Below are positions 1 to 7,920 of a stretch of 64,000 nt of DNA, piece after piece; position 1 is the first letter of the stretch, and each line of letters starts with the position of its first letter. Below the pieces are notes generated by a model, which did no database searches, was not told the DNA's origin, and was given only the letters and a program-made list of their open reading frames with translations. The DNA is taken from NCBI GenBank assembly GCA_964609625.1, contig CAZSRS010000018.1, positions 1 through 64,000 on the forward strand, written 5' to 3'. The position numbers and the translations under genes are program-made. The stretch is from G963674665 sp964609625. GTDB taxonomy: Bacteria; Desulfobacterota; Desulfovibrionia; Desulfovibrionales; Desulfovibrionaceae.

Positions 1-42
1 CTTGGTCCGCTGCTTGCGGACGAGCTGATTAATGGTCGGCAT
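1..42 (-). CDS. rpsL: 30S ribosomal protein S12, N-terminal 14 codons (runs off the window)
   Basis: Reading the minus strand from the ATG at 42, the first residues are MPTINQLVRKQRTK, which is the characteristic start of ribosomal protein S12 of the small subunit decoding centre. A good Shine-Dalgarno sequence (GGAGG, about 5 bases before the ATG) precedes it. Only 14 codons are inside the window; the rest lies beyond position 1. In related bacteria rpsL heads an rpsL-rpsG-fusA cluster, which would lie off the left edge; that part is inference. Confidence 0.88.
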   Translation of the reverse strand, partial: MPTINQLVRKQRTK

Positions 43-167
43 GCGCTTCCTCCATAGACTGACATGAACCGTGCAAACCGCCGCAGGGCACCACTCGCGG
101 GAGCGATGGTGCCCGGCGACGCTGAAATTCCGCAAAACCAAAACAAATCATGGTTGCAAAGACGAGA

Positions 168-197
168 TTTGTATGTCCAATGGACGGGGCTTGTCAA
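168..197 (-). promoter_or_regulatory. Probable sigma70 promoter of rpsL
   Basis: On the minus strand a perfect -35 box TTGACA (197-192) is followed after 18 bases by TACAAA (173-168), a 4 of 6 match to the -10 consensus. It would start transcription near 160 and leave an untranslated leader of about 120 bases before the rpsL ATG at 42. The rest of the 43-270 gap has no other feature I can support. Confidence 0.5.
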
Positions 198-270
198 GTT
201 TCTGGGCAAACATTTTTAGAAAAAAATGCTCACTCACGAAAAAATCGACTGACATCCCATCTGGGAACTG

Positions 271-2040
271 TCAGGAAAACGCGACCTGCAAATCGCCCAG
301 CCCGATGGCCTGGGGCCAGGAACACCAGGGCAGCGCCCTGCGCAACGACGCCTCCGCCTCAGGGGAAACCAGAAACAAGAACTTCTCGCCCAGTCTCCGC
401 ACCACATCCCTGAATGGTACCTCTTCCCCCCTCGCTTCTCCCCTGCCCACGGCGCACAGCACAAACACCTTGAACTGCAGATTCGGCTCGATGCCAGCCA
501 CATGTCCAGGATACGTCTCCAACTCCTCTGGGCAAAGCAGCAGCGGTATGGGCAGACGCTTCTGCACGGCCGTCAGCAGCATGGTCCAGGCCAGCCCCTG
601 CCGCAAACACCAACCCCAGTGCCGGACCAATTCCATGGAGACCCGTCCGCACTCGCCCTCCGGAACACTGGGAAAGCGCCCTGACCGTATTTCCCGTTCA
701 AGATGCCGCACAAACGGGACTTTCTTCACCTCATCCCCCCCATGAAAAAGCAGTGCTCCAAGCAGTCGTTCCACCTGGCCGCACATATCCTGCGACCGCA
801 GCAGGGACAACTTCATACGCAGCAGGTCAACCGCGGGTTTGGGATGCATAGCTTTCTTCAGCTCCACGCCCAGGGCCTTGCGATTCAACACCGGAAGGGA
901 GCGCAGTTCCTCGGCATCGATCCCGGTTGCCACTGTCGGTGAGAGGATTCCTGTGTTTTCGAAGACGCTGAAGGTCGTGCCCCGGCTTTGCCTGAGTTGG
1001 CGCATGATCTGCTCTGCCTCGCCGGCCGTGGCGAAATAGGAAGGTTTGGTCTCCACGGTGCGGCCTTGCCTATCCTGCATGAGAAACGGCATATCATGTG
1101 TCGCGCGTAGGAGTGGCTCATACGTGGTCGGGGCAACATCCCCACCGTCAGGCACCAGGACATCGGAAAAGTACTTTCTGCCGCCAGGCTCCGACGACAG
1201 ATTCGCACCAACCAGGCAAACGTGCGCGCAGCCCAGGGTCTCCGCGAGGCCAAGGCAGGGTATCAGGGAACTGAGCCAAGACTCGCGCATCCTGTACGAA
1301 TCCGGCAGGATGGCCGTGTCAAAGGACTCCATGAAAAAGCAGTGATTGAAGCGATGCGCCACGCGCTGCACGGGCGCGATGCTCAGACTGACCAGGGTCG
1401 TCTCGCTCAGATCCAGATGTTCCGGGAAGTACAGATTCTGCAAGCTCAGGGTGTCCAACTGGACAAGAAAATCCGGAGCCACGCCGTGTTCGTGGCAGAA
1501 CCCGAGCACCCGTGAAATGGTTACGATCAGACACCGCTCCTTCAAAGCTGCCAGATGCGGGCCGATGGCCTCGAGCCCAGGGCCGGGAAGCAACAGCAGG
1601 GCTGTAAGCTCTCTGCCTATCCCTTCCAGCCTATTGGTCAGCGGGCAGAAGAGATGCAGCCTGGCATTTTCTGCCCGCCGTAGGCTGCACAAGATGTCTT
1701 CGTCCGCCTGGTCCGTGCGCACGTTGAACAGGTCTGGAATCTCCCGAGCCTGACCAGGATAGACAAAATACTTCCAGTAGACGTAGAATACGTACTTCTG
1801 CACGTCCCGGACCTGCTGCGGGTATTGTTCGAACATTCCTGGTCCGATGACACAATGCACCCCGTGTCGAAATGCCTCCTCTTGCAGGGATGCGAGCTGT
1901 GAAAAGACTTCCGCCCCCTGAAGGTCCAGGTCCAGCCTGGCAGCCAGAGGCTGGTCCGGTTCCGCAGCCGGTTTGCCGATGAACAGGGCCAGGGACTTGC
2001 CGTCGTAATCTTCCAGGATATTGAGAGAAGTGTTGATCAT
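271..2040 (-). CDS. MptE-like / DUF115 protein (motility-accessory-factor type)
   Basis: A 589-residue protein. Residues about 145-290 carry the DUF115 (6-hydroxymethylpterin pyrophosphokinase MptE-like) core: a GPGL loop near 153, a following Rossmann-like stretch, the motif PDFLVQLD near 190-196, then CLVGANL near 275-285. In Campylobacter, Aeromonas and related bacteria such Maf proteins take part in glycosylation of flagellin with nonulosonic acids; that role here is inference from family and neighbours. It starts 11 bases after the upstream glycosyltransferase stop, with GGAGCG just before the ATG, so the two form an operon. The transferred sugar and target cannot be told. Confidence 0.75.
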   Translation of the reverse strand: MINTSLNILEDYDGKSLALFIGKPAAEPDQPLAARLDLDLQGAEVFSQLASLQEEAFRHGVHCVIGPGMFEQYPQQVRDVQKYVFYVYWKYFVYPGQAREIPDLFNVRTDQADEDILCSLRRAENARLHLFCPLTNRLEGIGRELTALLLLPGPGLEAIGPHLAALKERCLIVTISRVLGFCHEHGVAPDFLVQLDTLSLQNLYFPEHLDLSETTLVSLSIAPVQRVAHRFNHCFFMESFDTAILPDSYRMRESWLSSLIPCLGLAETLGCAHVCLVGANLSSEPGGRKYFSDVLVPDGGDVAPTTYEPLLRATHDMPFLMQDRQGRTVETKPSYFATAGEAEQIMRQLRQSRGTTFSVFENTGILSPTVATGIDAEELRSLPVLNRKALGVELKKAMHPKPAVDLLRMKLSLLRSQDMCGQVERLLGALLFHGGDEVKKVPFVRHLEREIRSGRFPSVPEGECGRVSMELVRHWGWCLRQGLAWTMLLTAVQKRLPIPLLLCPEELETYPGHVAGIEPNLQFKVFVLCAVGRGEARGEEVPFRDVVRRLGEKFLFLVSPEAEASLRRALPWCSWPQAIGLGDLQVAFS

Positions 2041-2051
2041 CGCTCCATGAC

Positions 2052-3728
2052 CTATGCCGCGCCATACGTGGCCAGCAGATTGCGCGCCTGCTCAGGCAAT
2101 AGCGGCCGTACCGTCTCCAGGGCCGAGCGCCAGAAGGCCTCGTCCACTGCCCGGACCTCGTCGTCAATCCCGGCCAGCTCCGCCCCGCTCCACTTGGCTT
2201 CCATCTTGCTATGATTGGCCAGCACGCTGCCCCAGGCCGCCCTGGACATGGGGCTCTGCTTGCCCGCCGCCTGCCGGTGCACCACGCGCACCAAGCCGTT
2301 GTACCACACCTGCCCTCCAGACTTCCAGATTTGCATATCGTGCTCCAGGTCGTCCACCTGCGAGGGGGAGAAACGGATGTCGAAATCCGGGATATTCAGG
2401 GCGCGCCAGCGTTGCATGTCGAAGAGATGGCAGCAACCCATGACAGAAAGGCACGGCCGTCGTACGCTGAACTGCCCCATGTCCATGAACTGGGGGCAGT
2501 TGTTGGTGAACTGGATCTTGTTCTCCCCGATGACTTGAAAAAAACGCCATATATATTGGATGGTGGGCAATGGGCCGGGGTTGACGCATAGGGGCCCCAC
2601 GCAACACGCGCCAGGGTTGTCCATGAGGTCCTGGAGGTAATGGACGAGCCAGTCCCTGGGCAGCAGCACGTCGTCGTCGAGATTGGCGAGATAGTCTGCC
2701 TCGCGGCATTGGGGCAGACAGCGCAGCCAGTTCCGTGCCGCGGGAGCGCCGATGTTCGTGGGCAGGTGTATCAGATGCACGGGGCGCCCCTGGCGTACGC
2801 TGTCCACTCCGGCCTGCAGGTCCTCCGGTGAAAACGCCGTGGAGCCGTTATTCAGCAGTGTGACGCCGGCCGGCCCGATGTTCGACTCCAACAGGCTGCG
2901 CAGGGTGTCCAGGGTCATCTGGAGCTTGTTGAAGGTGTAGTAGGCCACATGGACCCGAGAGCGTTCCAGCACTGCGGGGTTTGGCGTCGGCTTAAGGGAG
3001 TCGTGCAGCTTGTGCACCAGCACCGGCTGCATGGGCTCGAGCTTCAGGGACAGGCGCCAATGGGCGCGCGCCGTGTCCATGTCCCCCTTTTCCAGAGCGA
3101 TCTCCGCATGCAGGTTGTGTTGCAGAAAACAGGCAGGAGACATGGCCGCAAGCTCCAGGGCCAGGTCGGTCCTCCCCCCCCGCCAGGCTGCCATGGCCAG
3201 CACGGGGCCGGCCGGGGCCGCGCTCGGTCGCTGCCGGAAGCGCTCCACTTGTTCGAAAAAGGCCTCGGCCTCTCCGAGTCGCCACAACTCCAGCAAATAC
3301 AGGTAGGTCTCATCCATGGGGGGCGCTTCTCCCGAAGCCGGCGTGAGCCGTGCAAGGATGGCTTCCTTGTCCGCGCGTACGGCGTCCACGGTCTCCACGG
3401 CCTGTGCCTGGGAGCCCAGGGGCAGGTCCGCGCACTGCGACCGCACCCAGAGCAACCACGCCCTGGTCTGCTCGGGGCAACGGGCAAAGCCCTCTAATTG
3501 AAAAATCAGCCGGAACAGGTCGCGGTCGTAGGGTGAAAAGGCCGCGGCCTGGCGCAGGAGGTTGGAGGCCACGAAAAGGGCCCAGGCGCTCTGGGCATCG
3601 GCCTTGCCTGACTGGGCCGTGGCCGAAGCCTCCTGGGTCAGCCGGCTGGCCGCCCAGATGTGCCAGGAGGGATCGCGAAAGCCGAACAGTCGGTGCTCCC
3701 GGAGGATGCTCTGGATGGTCTGTTGCAT
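2052..3728 (-). CDS. Family 2 glycosyltransferase with an N-terminal helical repeat region
   Basis: A 558-residue protein from the ATG at 3728 (MQQTIQSIL...); a GTG at 3782 would add 18 residues but they look unrelated to the family. Residues about 1-250 are alpha-helical, TPR-like. From about 258 there is a GT-A type GT2 fold: VAYYTFNK at the first strand, LLNNGST, TNIGAPAARNW, then the metal/nucleotide-binding acidic motif NLDDDV near 350 and a later SQVDDLEHD. It is clearly related to the next gene (same NIGAPAARNWL and FSPSQ-DD blocks), so the pair arose by duplication. Probably transfers a sugar to a surface protein or glycan; substrate unknown. Confidence 0.75.
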   Translation of the reverse strand: MQQTIQSILREHRLFGFRDPSWHIWAASRLTQEASATAQSGKADAQSAWALFVASNLLRQAAAFSPYDRDLFRLIFQLEGFARCPEQTRAWLLWVRSQCADLPLGSQAQAVETVDAVRADKEAILARLTPASGEAPPMDETYLYLLELWRLGEAEAFFEQVERFRQRPSAAPAGPVLAMAAWRGGRTDLALELAAMSPACFLQHNLHAEIALEKGDMDTARAHWRLSLKLEPMQPVLVHKLHDSLKPTPNPAVLERSRVHVAYYTFNKLQMTLDTLRSLLESNIGPAGVTLLNNGSTAFSPEDLQAGVDSVRQGRPVHLIHLPTNIGAPAARNWLRCLPQCREADYLANLDDDVLLPRDWLVHYLQDLMDNPGACCVGPLCVNPGPLPTIQYIWRFFQVIGENKIQFTNNCPQFMDMGQFSVRRPCLSVMGCCHLFDMQRWRALNIPDFDIRFSPSQVDDLEHDMQIWKSGGQVWYNGLVRVVHRQAAGKQSPMSRAAWGSVLANHSKMEAKWSGAELAGIDDEVRAVDEAFWRSALETVRPLLPEQARNLLATYGAA

Positions 3729-3802
3729 GAAGAGATTCCGGATTCGGGTTGATCCTGCATGTTGGTGGACTGGGGCTGCCACGGGCCTGACAGAATATGG
3801 AA

Positions 3803-3821
3803 AAAGTCCGTCCTGGACTTT
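3803..3821 (-). terminator. Possible weak intrinsic terminator between the two glycosyltransferase genes
   Basis: A 7-bp perfect stem (AAAGTCC / GGACTTT) with a 5-base loop is followed on the minus strand by TTCC, giving five consecutive T. It lies 170 bases after the stop of the upstream glycosyltransferase. A TTGACA sits on its upstream flank without a good -10, so this 260-base gap might also hold a promoter for the downstream pair. Confidence 0.35.
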
Positions 3822-3988
3822 GTCAAATCAAGTTGGCACAAACGCGGTGTTGCCAACTCTCACATATTGTTCGCATCATTTATAAGCGTTCACAGTTTGG
3901 CGCGCTTTCCTGGCATGCGCAGGCAGTTATTCAACAGCCTGCTTCACGCTCCGGTAAAACCAGGTGCGTCGCGCCAGTGCATGGCATA

Positions 3989-5737
3989 TCACGGCTCCAG
4001 AAGCAACTCCTGCTTGGCCTCGACGTCTTCCAGCAGGCGCATGCGGATGGCCTCTCGCAGTTCCGCGAGTTGCTCCTCTGTGTAGAGCATCTGCAACTTG
4101 TACATGTTGCCCAGTGCCCCGGCCAGGGATGCCTCCTGGGCATTGTCCGCTTCCTCCGCTCCAGAATGGTTTTTGTTCCTCACCTGTCCGGCGCGACCCG
4201 AGAGCTGGAGGTGCTCCACGGCAAGGTGCCCCTGGTATACGGGCAATAGACCGCGCAGCCCGAGGCGGATGTCATGGGCCACGTCGTCGTACTGCGAGGG
4301 GCTGAAACGGAGGTCGAATCCACCCACTATCTCCAGGACCTTACGCCGGAACAGATGCACGCACCCTGTCACCAGGCCGCAGGGGCGCATGTAGGAAAAC
4401 TGCCCCATGTTCAAGACCTGGCTGTGGATGTTGGAGATGGAGAACCTCCTGGGATATCGTGGGGCGATACCCTCCACCGCCTTGTCCTGCTGCGGTTTTC
4501 GTAAATGGAGGTCGGCCTTCTGGACCAGCAGGGGATTGCCCGCGTCCAGGATTCTGCACCCCCAGACCCCGGCGTCGGGATAGCGTTTGACCGCGGCGCC
4601 GAGCCTGCCCAGCCAATCCACCGGAGGCAGGGCATCGTCGTCCAGATAGGCGATCCAGCGGCTTGCACGAACCGAGGGGTGTTGGATCAGCCAGTTGCGC
4701 GCGGCAGGAGCACCCACGTTCACGGGCAGGGAGATGACCTCCATGACCTCGCCGAGCCGCTTGCGCCAGTCCTGTAGCAATGCGGCGGTGCCATCGGTGC
4801 TGCCGTTGTCCAGGACCACGAGCAGCACCTCGCCGAGGGGTGCCGCAGCCAGGGTCGGCTCCAAATGTTCGAGGGTCTGGGCCAGCTCTCGCGCCTTGTT
4901 CCAGGTATAGAGCAGCACCGCCACCCTGCCCCCTTCTGATGCGAATTCAAAGGGCATGGCCACGTCGTCGGTCACGCCCTGCTCCAGATCGTGCAGCTTG
5001 AGCAGGAGATTGACATTCCAGGGGCGGTGGTGGCGCACGCGACGAATATATTCGAGGGCCTTTTTCCTGCGGCCTTTGCGCAGATGCACTTCCGCCAACC
5101 TGCTCAGGGGAATCAGTGTACCGGCCCTCGCCGCATGCTCGTAGAGCGCAGTAGCGGCGTCCAGTTCCTGCCCGCAGAAGGCCACGTCAGCCTCCAGGGC
5201 GTCCAGGAGCGGTGTCACGCTCTCCTGGCAATGCGCACGGGCCTCGGCCAGCCTACGGCGGGCGATGTCGAAACGCCCCTCGTAGATGGACAGGCCCAGT
5301 ATCTGTTGCAGCCAAAAGAAATTGCCCGGCGCTTCCCGCCCCTGGTGCTCCAGATAGGCAAGGGCCTTGTCGATCTCGCGCCGGCCCAGGAGGCGCAACA
5401 GGTACTGCATGTTCTCCGGCGGCGCGTAATGGCCGGCCACCTCGGCGAGCAGACGCCGGATCCCGGAATCGATGACGTTCTCGCCCAGATTCAGGAGCTG
5501 CGCGGCCAGGCCGCCGTCGAGCATGTCGTGCTCCCAGGCGGCCAGGGCCAGCTCCAGGCCCAGACGCCGCAAGTCCACTTCTCCGGACTTGTCCTCGGCA
5601 GCATCGGGATTGGCAGCGTCGGGAAGGGTCAAGGCCTTCTGGGCCATGCCCAGGAGATGATGCTTGCCCACACCGCCCTGGAGGATGTCCTCCTGCAGTT
5701 CCGGGGGCAGGCTACGCCACGGAAAGCCATGTCGCAT
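3989..5737 (-). CDS. Family 2 glycosyltransferase, paralogue of the neighbouring gene
   Basis: A 582-residue protein from the ATG at 5737 (MRHGFPW...), chosen because AGGAG lies 7 bases upstream; the longer frame reading to 5902 has no such site. Residues about 1-260 are helical and TPR-like. The GT2 domain follows: AVLLYTWNKA, VVLDNGSTDGT, NVGAPAARNWL, WIAYLDDDALP (acidic DDD motif), and FSPSQYDDVAHD. The same blocks occur in the gene at 2052, so the two are duplicates. The cluster with a DUF115 protein suggests glycosylation of a surface protein such as flagellin; this is inference and no flagellin gene is in the window. Confidence 0.75.
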   Translation of the reverse strand: MRHGFPWRSLPPELQEDILQGGVGKHHLLGMAQKALTLPDAANPDAAEDKSGEVDLRRLGLELALAAWEHDMLDGGLAAQLLNLGENVIDSGIRRLLAEVAGHYAPPENMQYLLRLLGRREIDKALAYLEHQGREAPGNFFWLQQILGLSIYEGRFDIARRRLAEARAHCQESVTPLLDALEADVAFCGQELDAATALYEHAARAGTLIPLSRLAEVHLRKGRRKKALEYIRRVRHHRPWNVNLLLKLHDLEQGVTDDVAMPFEFASEGGRVAVLLYTWNKARELAQTLEHLEPTLAAAPLGEVLLVVLDNGSTDGTAALLQDWRKRLGEVMEVISLPVNVGAPAARNWLIQHPSVRASRWIAYLDDDALPPVDWLGRLGAAVKRYPDAGVWGCRILDAGNPLLVQKADLHLRKPQQDKAVEGIAPRYPRRFSISNIHSQVLNMGQFSYMRPCGLVTGCVHLFRRKVLEIVGGFDLRFSPSQYDDVAHDIRLGLRGLLPVYQGHLAVEHLQLSGRAGQVRNKNHSGAEEADNAQEASLAGALGNMYKLQMLYTEEQLAELREAIRMRLLEDVEAKQELLLEP

Positions 5738-5895
5738 CCAGGTTCTCCTCTGTCCGGACGGCAACCCCCATCGCAAGGCGTTGTCGGGCTTGCCTTTCAG
5801 CACTGCTTGGGAAATACTTGACCGCGGAACGAACAGGGGTATCCCGATTCTGTCCCCGGCACTGAGGCCAATAGCACAACCAGGGAATCCTGCCA

Positions 5896-7122
5896 ATGAC
5901 ACTCCAGCCCGCGCATCCTTTCTGGACTTACTCCCAGGCCGTGCTGCCCTACGCCACGCCCACCGGACCCAGGGCGGCCGGCACCGCCCGCATGGACGCT
6001 TCAGGCAGGGAGCGCGCCTTGTCCCGCCTGCTGCGCGCTGTGGAACGGGACGCGGACCGGACGCATCTGCTGCTGTTGGGGTTGGGAGAGGGAATCCTCG
6101 TCAGGGAGCTGTTCGAGCACCTGCCCCCGGATGTGCCATGCACCGTGCTGGAGCCCGCGCCGCAGCTCGTGCACCACCTGCTGGAGCGCTCCCCCAACCT
6201 GCTGGATTGGTGGAACCCGTCCAGCTCGATGCAGCTCCTTGCGGACAGCTCCCCCTGGGCCGCCCTACTGCTCCTGCATGCCTGGGAGGGTCTGGAGACA
6301 CTCCTGCCCCTGCGCAATCCCGAGGCCGCGCCCGATCATGGCCGCACAGGACTCGGTGTCCTGCAGCGCCTGCTGACCGTGGCCAAAGGCACGTCCCACG
6401 CTTCGGCGCGGACACCCCCAGGAACGGACGGACCTACCTTGAGCGTGGCCGCCGTGCTGCGGCCGGACGAACCAGACCTGGAGGCCTTTTTCGCACAGAT
6501 TCCCGAGTGGTGCCGCGAGGTGGTGGTGATCTGGGACGCGTTGCGCCCTCCGCGATCCAAAGGAGATGTGCGAACCGAACTCAGGGAACTGGCCCGGCCG
6601 CTGCATGCGGATTTCGCGGCCCAGCGCAACGCCATGCTCCGCGCCTGCCGGGGCGATTGGGTGCTCTATCTCGACGCCGATGAACGCCTTGCCCCCGAAG
6701 TCTGGGAGCATTTGGGGCGTCGCATCCAACATACCGACATCCAGGCGTTCTGGCTGCCCAGACAGACCCTCTACCCCGACGCCGGTCATTGCATGGCCGG
6801 CCTGGGACTCTGGCCCGACCTTCAGCTCAGACTCTTCCGCAACGCCCCCGACCTGCACTTCGTCAACCCCGTGCACGAGCGGCTCGCGGGCTTGGAGGGC
6901 GCAACGGCCATCCTGCCGGGCCTGCCCATCATCCATTTGAACCAACTGCTCAAGAGTCCCGAGGAAATCGAGGAAAAATACCGGCTCTTCCAACGCGCTG
7001 GAGGGGTACGCCACGCCCGCAGTGCCTCCTACCCCCACCTGCGCCTGGCGTTCTTCGAGGCCATGCGGCATCGCATCGGGCCGGACGCCACCATTCTCAC
7101 GGGTACCACGCCCCTGGGCTGA
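5896..7122 (+). CDS. Glycosyltransferase family 2-like protein
   Basis: A 408-residue protein transcribed divergently from the two paralogous transferases. Residues about 180-400 resemble the GT2 group that handles peptide or lipid acceptors: SVAAVLRPDEPDLEAFFAQ, EVVVIWDALRPP, FAAQRNAMLRACRGDWVLYLDADERL (acidic DADE motif), then QLRLFRN and VNPVHERL. The N-terminal 170 residues have a motif LLLLGLGEGILVRELFEHLP followed by VLEPAP, which looks like a Rossmann-type nucleotide-binding start as in SAM methyltransferases or DUF115 proteins. So the protein may be a two-domain fusion. Acceptor and sugar are unknown. Confidence 0.65.
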   Translation: MTLQPAHPFWTYSQAVLPYATPTGPRAAGTARMDASGRERALSRLLRAVERDADRTHLLLLGLGEGILVRELFEHLPPDVPCTVLEPAPQLVHHLLERSPNLLDWWNPSSSMQLLADSSPWAALLLLHAWEGLETLLPLRNPEAAPDHGRTGLGVLQRLLTVAKGTSHASARTPPGTDGPTLSVAAVLRPDEPDLEAFFAQIPEWCREVVVIWDALRPPRSKGDVRTELRELARPLHADFAAQRNAMLRACRGDWVLYLDADERLAPEVWEHLGRRIQHTDIQAFWLPRQTLYPDAGHCMAGLGLWPDLQLRLFRNAPDLHFVNPVHERLAGLEGATAILPGLPIIHLNQLLKSPEEIEEKYRLFQRAGGVRHARSASYPHLRLAFFEAMRHRIGPDATILTGTTPLG

Positions 7123-7134
7123 GGTCGGCGTCCA

Positions 7135-7731
7135 TCACTTCCGGCGCCATGCCTCCAGCAGAATTTCCAGTTCCTCGGGCGAATAGGAGGGGCGTTCATA
7201 CATACCCTTGGCCTGGCGCTGCCTCCAGGCTTCGTAGAGGGTCACGGCCGCGGCCACCGAGACGTTCAGGCTCTGGACCATGCCCTGCATGGGGATGTAG
7301 GCCTCGTCCGGCACCAGGGCGCGGATCTCGGGATCCACCCCGCTGTGCTCGTTGCCGAAGATGATGGCCGTGGGTCTGGTGAGGTCGTACTCCACCAGGG
7401 GGCGGGCGCGCTCCGTGAACCCTGTGGAAATGAGCTGGAAGCCGCGCTCACGGAAACCAGCCACCATGGCCGCGGCGTCGGTGTGCCGCACCCGTTCGAT
7501 CCACTTGCCGGCCGAGGCCGAAGTCTTCGAACCCAGGATCGGGAAGGCGCTGGTGGTGTAGTAAAGGTGCACGGCCGGGATGCCGAAGGCGTCGCAACTG
7601 CGGAACACGGCCGAGACGTTGTGCGAGTCGTGGATGTTGGCCAGAATCAAGGCCAAGTCCTTCTGGCGTCGCTCCAGGACGTGGCGGATGCGCTCCAACC
7701 GGCGCTCGGTGATAACGACTTTCTGACGCAT
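7135..7731 (-). CDS. trmH: tRNA (guanosine-2'-O-)-methyltransferase, TrmH/SpoU family
   Basis: A 198-residue protein starting at the ATG at 7731 (MRQKVVITERRLERI). The three SpoU/SPOUT motifs are visible: NIHDSHNVSAVFRSCDAFG (motif 1, with the conserved Asn and Arg), PTAIIFGNEHSGVDPE (motif 2) and IPMQGMVQSLNVSVAAAVTLYEA (motif 3). The family moves a methyl group from SAM to the 2'-OH of ribose; the length and the QRQAKGMYERP-like C-terminal extension fit TrmH, which modifies Gm18 in the D-loop of tRNA. The gene ends 13 bases from the convergent glycosyltransferase gene. The frame upstream of 7731 lacks family similarity and was not used. Confidence 0.85.
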   Translation of the reverse strand: MRQKVVITERRLERIRHVLERRQKDLALILANIHDSHNVSAVFRSCDAFGIPAVHLYYTTSAFPILGSKTSASAGKWIERVRHTDAAAMVAGFRERGFQLISTGFTERARPLVEYDLTRPTAIIFGNEHSGVDPEIRALVPDEAYIPMQGMVQSLNVSVAAAVTLYEAWRQRQAKGMYERPSYSPEELEILLEAWRRK

Positions 7732-7920
7732 GGGTGCATTCACTCGTGGCTGCGGCTGTCTTGAAGGACCAGGGGTGTACGGCAAAGCACGGCGGATTGC
7801 AAGCGACCCCACGCCGGGAGCGCCGCAACCCGGAGGATTCGCGGACATGGACCCGGAGCCGGGGAGCGTGGTTGCTTTTCGTGCCGGCTTGGGCTAGACA
7901 GGGCAACCTTTGGAGATCAA

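Noticed and set aside
71..745. 224-residue plus-strand frame beside rpsL
   Set aside because: Covers the rpsL promoter region and the antisense of the DUF115 gene; Ser/Arg/Thr-rich shadow composition.
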